Source: VAZQ01 sp963725185 (GTDB lineage Bacteria; Pseudomonadota; Alphaproteobacteria; Rhizobiales; Xanthobacteraceae). From it: DNA of 64,000 nucleotides. The notes under the pieces are model-generated. The model had not been told where the DNA came from. It was given only the letters and a program-made list of their open reading frames with translations, and ran no database searches. The stretch is from contig CAVRXO010000003.1 of the NCBI GenBank assembly GCA_963725185.1, forward strand, positions 310,001-374,000, written 5' to 3'. This document shows, in pieces, positions 56,592-64,000 of this stretch (positions are counted from its first letter, which is position 1; every line of letters starts with the position of its first letter). Made by a program: the position numbers and the translations under genes.

Positions 56592-59500
56592 TCATCTGGC
56601 TGCCGCGATCTCGACCGTGCCGGTGGCGGTGCGGCCGAAACGGTCGGGGCGGTACATGTCTTCCACATACGCTTGCGGCAGCACGTAGCGGCCGGGCGAG
56701 ACCGCCCGCACCACATAGGCGACCGTGAACACCGCCGGATCGCCGCTCTTGCGATCGAAGGCGGCATCGAAGTGGTCGTCGCGGAATTCGGCATTCGTCG
56801 GCTCCAGCGCATTTTCGATCCACGACAACGTGCCGGTATCGCCGGACGAGACCAGGTGCGGATTGTCGATCTCGAACCCGGCCGGCAGGTAGTCGGCGAC
56901 CATGACGCGGGCCAATTGCGGCTGCGGCTCGGTGATCTTGAGCACCACCGCGAAACGCTGGTTCTGCTTGGCCTTGGCGGGATCGGCCGGCTTGCCGTCG
57001 AGGGTGTAGTAGAGCCGCTCGATCTTGAAGCCCTTCTCGGCCGCCGGTTCCGGCAGCAGCGGCGCGCCCGATGACCGTCACCACCGCTTGCAGCGCGCCT
57101 TCGCTCGCATTGGTCACCTTGACGGGCGCCTGCAGGTCGTTCGGACGGAAGCGGCGATTGAACGTGCCTTGCTGCTTCTCGCCGGCGACATCGACCGTGG
57201 TGCCCGACGCCTCCTTGGCGAGCGCGCGGGCGGCAAGCACCATCCAGGCCTCCTCCTGGGTCGAGAGATAGGAGGTGACGCCGCGGGCGGCCTCCACGCG
57301 CTCGACCGCGCTGGTGATGGTGGCCCGCGGCGCGCCGCTCTCGGACGCCAACGTGACCAGGGCCGAAGCGTCGCGCAGGTCCGAGCCGTAGTCGCTGCGG
57401 CCGTATTGCAGCACCGGCTGCGGCGCCAGCGAGCGCAGCGCTGCCCCGTAGACGCGCTCGGCGCGGGTGCGGTCGCCGAGCATGCCGAGCGCGGCGGCGA
57501 GTTGCGCCTTGGCGATCGGGGTGGCGAAGTCGTCGAGCTTGGTGTCGACGAAATAGCGCAGATCGCCGATCGGGGCGGCGCCATTGCGCGCCAGCACATA
57601 GAGCGCATAGGCGAGATCGCGGCCGCCGTTGCGGCTCGGGTCCTGGGCGGTGCCGACGAAGTTGTGCAGGCGGTCGAGCGCGAGCTTGAACGCCACGTCG
57701 GGCACGGCGAACGAGCGTTCGCGCGCGCGGGTCAGGAAGTCCGTCACATAGGAGTCGAGCCAGATGTCCTCGCCGCCCGGCGACCACAGCCCGAACGAGC
57801 CGTTCGAGCCCTGGCGCGCCAGCAGCCGATCGATGGCGTCACGGATGCGCTGGTCTATGCCTGCGTCGAGCGCGAGATGCGCTTCGCTCGCCAGCTCGTT
57901 GACGTAGAGCAGCGGCAGCGCGCGGCTGGTGATCTGCTCCGAGCAGCCGAACGGATAGCGATCGAGCGCGGCCAGGAGCGCGGCCGCATCGAGCGCGGTC
58001 GAGACGCCGACCGAGACCGACACGCTGCCGGTGCCCGGCACCAGGTCGGAGAACATGTCGTTCGACAGCGTCAGGCTTTCGCCCTTGGCGATCGGCCGCA
58101 CCGTGCGGCGGGCCAGGATCTGCGTCGCCGGCCGCACGTTGAGCGCATAGTGGCGCTCAAGCGCGAGGCCGTTGGGCCCGCTGACCTTGACGATGACGTC
58201 GGAGGCGCCGGCCGCGCTTGCGGTCAGCGGCAGGCGTCGCCGACTTGCGCTCCTTGGCGTTGAGCCGCAGCGTCTGCGCGGCCGCATTGCCGACCACGTT
58301 CACGCCCTCGCTCTTGACCTCGATCTTGTAGTCGCCGGCTCCGCCCTCGACGTTGTCGAGATCGAGATGCATGGTGCCGCGATCGCCGTTGAGCAGGAAG
58401 CGTGGCAGCGTCGCGGTCAGCACGACCGGATCGCGGATGGTGACGTCGCCGACCGCGCGGCCGACCTTGCTCTTGCTCCAGGCCACCGCCATGACGCGTG
58501 CGGTGCCGGCGAAGTCGGGGATATCGAACAGGATCTCCGCGGTCCCGTCGGGCTTGACGCTGACGATGCCGGAATAGAGCGCCAGCGGCGGTTGGGTCGG
58601 CGGGCTGCCTTGCAGCTCGGCGCCTCCCGCATCGCCGCCGGACTTGATCTGGCCGCGGATGCCCTGCATGCCGTCGATGAGCTCGCCATAGAGGTCGCGG
58701 ATCTCGGTGGTGAGCTGGCGCTGGCCGAGATAGTAGTCGTCGGGCGCCGGCGGCTTGTAGTTGGTCAGGTTGAGGATGCCGACATCGACCGCGGCCACCA
58801 CCACGCGCGCCTCCTCGCCGGCGGCGAGCCCGCTGACCTTGAGCGGGATGCGCAGCGTGCCGTTGGGCCGCGTCAGCGTCGGCAGATCCAGGTTCACCGC
58901 CAGGGTGCGCGCCTTGCGGTTGACGCTGAACCACTGCACCCCGATGGCGCGGCCCGGCATGCGGCCGGCGGCGGCGTCGAGCGGACGCCGCAGCGTCGCC
59001 ACCACATAGGCGCCGCTGCCCCAGTCGTTGCCGACCGGCACGCGCAGGCGGGCGACGCCCGCCGGCACGTCCTGCGCTGACGGTCGTGAGCAGCCGGTCG
59101 CCGATCACGTTGAGCGTGACCTTGCCGGCCGTGCGCGCCGTCACCGCCACCGTCATGGTGTCGCCGGGAACGTATTCCGGCTTGTCGAGCGCGATCTCCA
59201 GCATATCGGGCGTGTCGGCGCTGGCGTCCGCGTACCAGCCGGCATCGAACGCGACCGAGGTGACCGCACCGTTGCGATCGGCGTCCGAGACCTCGAGGCG
59301 GTAGCGGCCCCATTGCACCGGCAGCGAGATGCGCCCGGGCTTGTCGAGCGCGACATCGATCGTGCCCGTCGGCGACGCGCTTGGTCAGCTTGATCGGCTC
59401 GTAGTTCCAGGAATTGTCGCGCCGGTACCACTGGTACTTGGTCTCGATCCGCAGCAGCTCGTAATGCAAGCCGGTGCGCGCGAGCGCCCTGCCGTCCGGC

Positions 59501-61841
59501 GAGACCACGATCGACGTCGAAGCTCGCGTTCTGGCCTTCGCCCAGCGAGCGTCCGGAGAACAGCGGCTTGACGCCGATCATGGCGGTGGCCGGCGTCACC
59601 GGCAGCGTCAGCTTGCGCTCGACCGCGCGGCCGCCGGCTTCCGCCATGCGCACCAGGATCTGCGCCTCGAGCGGGCGGGTGGCGTCCGGCATCTTTGTCG
59701 AGGGTGACCTCGAAGCGCGCCTTGCCGTTGGCGTCGGTGTCCGGCAGATCCTCGAGCGGCTGGTCGACGTGCGCCTCGACCGTCCTCGTCCGACGATCCG
59801 AACTGATAGCCGGCAAATCCGGCGCGTTCGCTCGCCGGCGCGATGACCATCTCGCCCTCAAGCTCGAGATCGTCGCGCCGGCGCGCCATAGAGGATAGCG
59901 GCCGTCGACCGTGACCTCGGCCGGCTTGCCCTTGGCGACGCTCTTGGCGCTCGAGGCGAGGTCGAACTCGATGCCGATCCGGCACGTAGTCCTCGACCAT
60001 GAAGCTCGCTTCGCCGATCGGCGGCCGCTTGGGATCGGTGAAGGCGCGCACCCGCCAGGTACCGGTCGGGGCCGAGGCGCGACCAGCGGCACCGCCAGCG
60101 CATGCGCCGCCGACGCCCTGATCGGCCACGACGGCTGCGCCGATATTCGACGCCGTCCGGCCGCTCGACCACCAGCGTCAGCGGCACGCCGAGCGCGGCG
60201 CTTGCCTGCGCGTCGCGCAGCAGCGCCGTGACCTGCACGGTCTCGCCCGTGCGATAGACGCCGCGCTCGGTGTACACGAAGGCATCGAGGCCGGCCGGCA
60301 CCGCGCGCCCGGCAGACGCCGCGGTCGCTGAAGATCGAACGCCGGCGTCTTGAGGCTGAGGAAGCGCGTAGTCGCCCTTGCGCGTCGCTCGCCACGATCA
60401 TGGCCGGGCGACTGCCCGCCCTCGCCGCGCGTCAGCGCCGGCCTCGAACAGCACATAGCCGGCATCGCATCGGTGCGCGTGGTCGCCAGCATCTCGTTGT
60501 TGCGCGCGATCAGCCGGATCTCGACCTGCGCCTTTGCCCTGCGCGGTCTCCAGCGAATGACGAAGACATGGATGCCGTCATTGCCGGAGAAGGCGGTGAG
60601 GCCGAGATCGGAGACGATGAACCATTGGGTGGCGCGCTCCTGGCTGTCGTCGTCGGTCGTTCCGGCAGCGCCGGCCGACATCACATAGACGCCGGGCTGC
60701 AGCGCGCCGACCGCCTCGGTCGATCGGGAACGCGGTGGTGACGTCGACATTGAGGGTGGGCTCGACCTTCATCGAGCCTTTCCAGACCTGCGGTGCCGCG
60801 CTCCTGCGTCAGCCGCTCGAAGTCGTAGCGATCGAGACTGCGGTCTGGAAGTCGCTCGCCGAGCACGGTCGTCGAGCAGGTTGCGGTCGCCGATGCGGTA
60901 GATCGCGACCGCCACCTCGGCGGTGTTGACGCTGACCACCGGGATGCCGCGCTGGCCGGTGCGCGGCAGCACATAGGCCTTGTCGGTGAAGCGCACGAAC
61001 GGCTTGCGGTCGCGCACATAGATGTTGAACTCCGCGGTCTTGGCCAGGGTCTCCTTGACCGTCGAGGGAATGCCGGCGCGCAGCGTGACGGTGTAGCGCT
61101 CGCCGTGCTTGAGGCCTTCGACGCAGATCTGCTGCTCGTCGACCGACAGTGCCGGCTTGTCCTCGCCCGCCACCGCCACGAACGGCGAAAAATCGGTGCG
61201 CTTGCCCGGCAGGTCCTCCGAGAACTGGAAGCAGGCGCGCGGCGAGGCGGCATCCGAATCGACCGAGTAATCGAGCAGGCGGAAGCCGTGATCCTCGCGC
61301 ATGCGCTCATATTGCTGGCGCACGTCGGCGACCTCGCGCAGCTCGAGCGACAGCCGCATGGCATCGAGCGATGGACGCCACATGTTGCGGTCCGCGAAGC
61401 TGCGCGCCATCACCAGCAGGCTTCGGCCTCCTCGGCCGAATTGCCGGTGCGCTGATAGGCGATATAGGCCGCGGTGGCGGCCCGATCGAGCAGCGCCAGC
61501 GCGCTCCTGATCGTTGCCCGGGCGAATCTGCAGGACCGATTTGGCCAGCCGCAGCCAGTTGGCGGCTGTCGTTGGGCGCCACCACCACGATCTGCCCGAG
61601 GATCTGCAGGCCGGTGCGGAAATCGTTGCGCGCGAAGGCCGTGTCCGCGTCGCGCCGCAGCGTCGCCGCGCGGCTTGCTCACCTGCCCGGCATCGCTCTT
61701 GATCTTGGCCTCGAGCTTGATCGCCGCATCGGCCAGATCGTCGCGCTGAAAGGCCTTTTCGGCGGCCGCCGGCTGCGCCGTGAGCGCAGGCAACAGAAGC
61801 ACGAGCGCGGCCACGATGCCGGCGCGGACGAACGTAAGCAT
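56592..61841 (-). pseudogene. yfhM: Bacterial alpha-2-macroglobulin, many frameshifts
   Basis: From the ATG at 61841 a signal peptide (MLTFVRAGIVAALVLLLPAL) begins a product of about 1,745 residues once frames are joined. Recognisable parts are the MG1-type region RVYVRDRKPFVRFTDKAYVL-like text near 60.95 kb, macroglobulin domains, and the thioester motif GCSEQ (Cys codon at 57943-57945) in YPFGCSEQITS. These proteins trap foreign proteases in the periplasm and guard the cell with PBP1C, encoded next. The gene is cut by at least twenty frame changes, mostly single extra bases, with at least one or two missing bases (for example near 61415). Codons between breaks remain well conserved, which favours sequence error over decay. 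Confidence 0.8.
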
Positions 61842-62285
61842 GGTGGGATCTCCTCCCGGTCGGCGCATTGGCGCGCGGGCAATTCGGAACGGGCGCTGCG
61901 AAATGATCTCGCAAAGGTGTCGAGGTCATGTCCGCCTTCGCCCGGGCAGCTGTGAGTATGTCTGACAGTGGACCTGCCAGGTTCAGCCACGAGACCATGC
62001 TTTTGGACGATCCGCGACCATCAATGTCGGTGAACCGCCGCGTCGGCACGTAATGCTGCGCACGCTCCGTCATTGCGGCGCACGCGACCGCACTGGAGCG
62101 CACCGGTCATCAGGAGGCCATGGTCGCCCGCAACGGCATTGCTGGACGCTGGGCGAGATCGTATGTTGCCGGCCGAGGTCCCATGGATTTCGAGCGCATG
62201 AGCTCGATCGGTCGGCTGCGGGCGGCGTGATGAAAAGCGTGCGGCCCCCGCTGGGCGCCTCACCATTGCCTCGGGGATCTGGGCC
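61842..62285. other. Divergent intergenic region, no gene seen
   Basis: It separates alpha-2-macroglobulin and the methyltransferase gene and should contain both promoters. ORFs crossing it on the minus strand are shadows. No motif recognised. Confidence 0.4.
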
Positions 62286-63743
62286 ATGACGAACGTCTAC
62301 GACGAGGTTCGTTATCCCAGTGTGGTCCATTCCGGATCGCATCCGGCGCGGTTGAGCGCGCTCGCATGTCTTTATGGCCGTGCCGCCCCTCCGGCTTGGC
62401 GATGCCGTGTCCTGGAAATCGGCTGCGGCGACGGGGCAAACCTGCTGAGCCTGGCGGCGGCGGCGCCGTTGTCGCAATTCGTCGGCTTCGACCTCGCTGA
62501 AAGCGCGATCGCCAGGGGCCGCGCCATGGCGGCGGCGGCGGGACTTGGCAATCTCGAGCTTTCCACCATGAACATCCTGCACGTACCGGATTTGCTCGGC
62601 GAGTTCGATTACGTCATCGCCCATGGCCTTTATGCCTGGGTGCCGGCCGCGGTGCGCGAAGCGCTGATGCAGTTGATCGGGCGGGCGCTCAAGGCCGATG
62701 GCCTGGCCTTCCTCAGCTATGTGACGCTGCCCGGTTGCCGCCTTCGCCAGATCATGCGCGATATCTTGCAGGACAGTGTCCGCAACCTCACCGTCCCGGC
62801 GGAACGGCTCGCCGCGATGTACGAGTGCATGGAATTCATGGGGACGGCCTGGTCGGACACCGACCCCTTGCAGACCGCCGTCCGCAACGAGATGAAGGCG
62901 CTCCTGCAGCGAATTCCCGCGGCGATATTCCACGACGAGATGAACGAGGCTTACGCGCCGCAATTGATCTCCGACGTCGTCGCGCATGCCGAACGGCATG
63001 GGCTGCGATATCTGTGCGATTGTCGGCCGCCGATAAATGTCGAGGCATTCTTTCCAAGCGATGAGAGAAAGCAGCTGCGGCAGCGTGCCGTCGGCGATTG
63101 GGTGCGCCTCGAGCAATTGCAGGACTTCGCGTTTCTCACGCGCTATCGCGAATTGATCTTTTGCCGCCGCGCAGGCGTCATCGACCGCCGGGCGGACTGG
63201 ACCCGCCTGCAGAGCCTGCACGCGCAAGGTCAGTTTATTCCCGGCGAGCCTGACGACGCCGAGCCGAATGCCTTTGCCTTCCGCGTGGAAGGAAATGCCC
63301 GGTTCACGACCACCGATGCCAGGCTCGCCGATTTGCTGCGCCGGATCGGCAAGGCCAATCCGGGCTCGATCCCGCTGGCGGGCGAAATTGGCGGCACGGC
63401 CATCGGCGACGCAATTCTTCGATTCTACCTTATGGGTTGGCTCTCGCTGCAGAGCGAGCCGTTTCCGTTCTCGCTCACCCCGGGCGAACGGCCGGTGGCG
63501 AGCCCGCTTGCGCGCCAGCAGGCCACGCAGGGCGAGACCAGGCTTGCCACGCTGCATCACAAAATGATGGAGGTCGCCGAACCGGCGGGCCGGCATTTCA
63601 TCACTTTGCTCGACGGCACCCGTTCGCGGCGCGAGCTCGCCATCGAGATGGCCAATTTCACCGGCACGCCGCTCGAGACCGTCGTGGCAATGATGAACAA
63701 GTCGCTGTCTGGACTGGCGAGAGCCGCATTGCTCGCCGGGTGA
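62286..63743 (+). CDS. Class I SAM methyltransferase with methyltransferase regulatory domain
   Basis: A 485-residue protein. The SAM-binding motif is VLEIGCGDGANLLSLA, followed by QFVGFDLAESAIARGRAM and an FDYVIAHGLYAWVP segment at the motif IV position. From about residue 215 a separate helical domain (DEMNEAYAPQLISDVVAHAE) corresponds to the predicted methyltransferase regulatory domain. The C-terminal 100 residues (HFITLLDGTRSRRELAIEM) resemble a PqqD-like or winged-helix tail. The substrate is unknown. Start MTNVYDEVRYPSVVH is typical of the family. It is not in an operon. Frame intact. Confidence 0.85.
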   Translation: MTNVYDEVRYPSVVHSGSHPARLSALACLYGRAAPPAWRCRVLEIGCGDGANLLSLAAAAPLSQFVGFDLAESAIARGRAMAAAAGLGNLELSTMNILHVPDLLGEFDYVIAHGLYAWVPAAVREALMQLIGRALKADGLAFLSYVTLPGCRLRQIMRDILQDSVRNLTVPAERLAAMYECMEFMGTAWSDTDPLQTAVRNEMKALLQRIPAAIFHDEMNEAYAPQLISDVVAHAERHGLRYLCDCRPPINVEAFFPSDERKQLRQRAVGDWVRLEQLQDFAFLTRYRELIFCRRAGVIDRRADWTRLQSLHAQGQFIPGEPDDAEPNAFAFRVEGNARFTTTDARLADLLRRIGKANPGSIPLAGEIGGTAIGDAILRFYLMGWLSLQSEPFPFSLTPGERPVASPLARQQATQGETRLATLHHKMMEVAEPAGRHFITLLDGTRSRRELAIEMANFTGTPLETVVAMMNKSLSGLARAALLAG

Positions 63744-63850
63744 TTGCGGGCGCGACCAGGGCTCTATGGCGTCGGTCAGGAAATTGCGGAAGGTGAAGCC
63801 TTCGAATTACCGTCCTGGCTCCGCCGAACAACTGCCCTGCGACCTCGTGT

Positions 63851-63872
63851 GGCAGCCCTGCTGAGGGCTGCC
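63851..63872. terminator. Hairpin downstream of the methyltransferase gene
   Basis: GGCAGCCCT pairs with AGGGCTGCC around GCTG, about 110 bases after the stop codon. A T-rich stretch follows loosely, so termination is possible but unproven. Confidence 0.4.
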
Positions 63873-63915
63873 ATCAGTTTCGCCTCCTGTTTGTTGGGAT
63901 CATCTGATCGCGCAT

Positions 63916-63944
63916 CCGGCTACGGGTCATCGACCCGTAGCCGG
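63916..63944. repeat. Perfect 13-bp inverted repeat near the right edge
   Basis: CCGGCTACGGGTC and GACCCGTAGCCGG flank a 3-base centre. No T-run follows; it could be a terminator stem of a gene beyond the window or a REP-type element. From 63744 to the right edge no gene is visible. Confidence 0.5.
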
Positions 63945-64000
63945 GAGTGCTTGCGGACGTTGGGCTCGCGGCCGACTTGGCGCCGGCGCAGGGAGCGGTT

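Noticed and set aside
1..64000. CRISPR arrays, toxin-antitoxin pairs or known phage-defence systems
   Set aside because: I looked for regularly spaced repeats and for characteristic gene pairs on both strands and found none that I could support.

Overview
The window is high-GC chromosomal DNA from an alphaproteobacterium, most likely Hyphomicrobiales (Bradyrhizobium/Xanthobacteraceae-like). I infer this from the gene set: a hopanoid RND transporter (hpnN), an aapJQMP amino-acid ABC operon beside metC, DUF1127, GCG_CRPN and DUF1236 small proteins, several Bug-family binding proteins, and an alpha-2-macroglobulin/pbpC pair. No rRNA or CRISPR array is present. One complete tRNA, tRNA-Asn(GTT), and a tRNA-Cys 3' remnant are visible.

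Layout. (1) 1-7322 is the right end of an integrated element. It has a tyrosine integrase next to a 44-bp tRNA-Cys 3' half that looks like an attachment-site copy, then a hypothetical gene, an AlpA-like regulator with its own terminator, a small gene, a primase-polymerase/helicase, paired 9-bp iteron-like arrays, a FimB-type recombinase and two DUF3102-type proteins. Its left end lies outside the window. (2) 7.3-26.5 kb is chromosomal backbone dominated by envelope functions: CtpA protease, small secreted or membrane proteins, HpnN, DedA, two HtrA-family proteases, an AI-2E family protein, a stand-alone SecD, a stand-alone Rieske protein, a Bug protein, a cytochrome c/beta-propeller protein and two DUF1236 proteins. 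(3) 26.6-34.4 kb holds CvpA and a roughly 7-kb gene joining a two-partner-secretion domain, GLUG repeats and a subtilisin domain. (4) 34.7-42.4 kb is a metabolic region with an SDR, three more Bug proteins, an Asp/Glu racemase-like enzyme, a MetE-like protein and a diguanylate cyclase. (5) 42.4-50.1 kb is a sulfur/amino-acid block: cysteine synthase, sseA, aapJQMP and metC. (6) 50.2-54.1 kb is a lipid-A-decoration type cluster (LAB_N protein, GT2, PAP2, ArnT-like GT39). (7) 54.2-61.8 kb is pbpC and alpha-2-macroglobulin. (8) The right end carries a methyltransferase with a regulatory domain.

Many genes are split by frameshifts: hpnN, secD, the propeller gene, one DUF1236 gene, the subtilisin fusion, one Bug gene, the MetE-like gene, pbpC and above all alpha-2-macroglobulin. 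Nearly all are explained by one extra base, with downstream codons still intact. I read these mainly as residual insertion errors in the assembly rather than gene decay, and I annotate whole genes across them.
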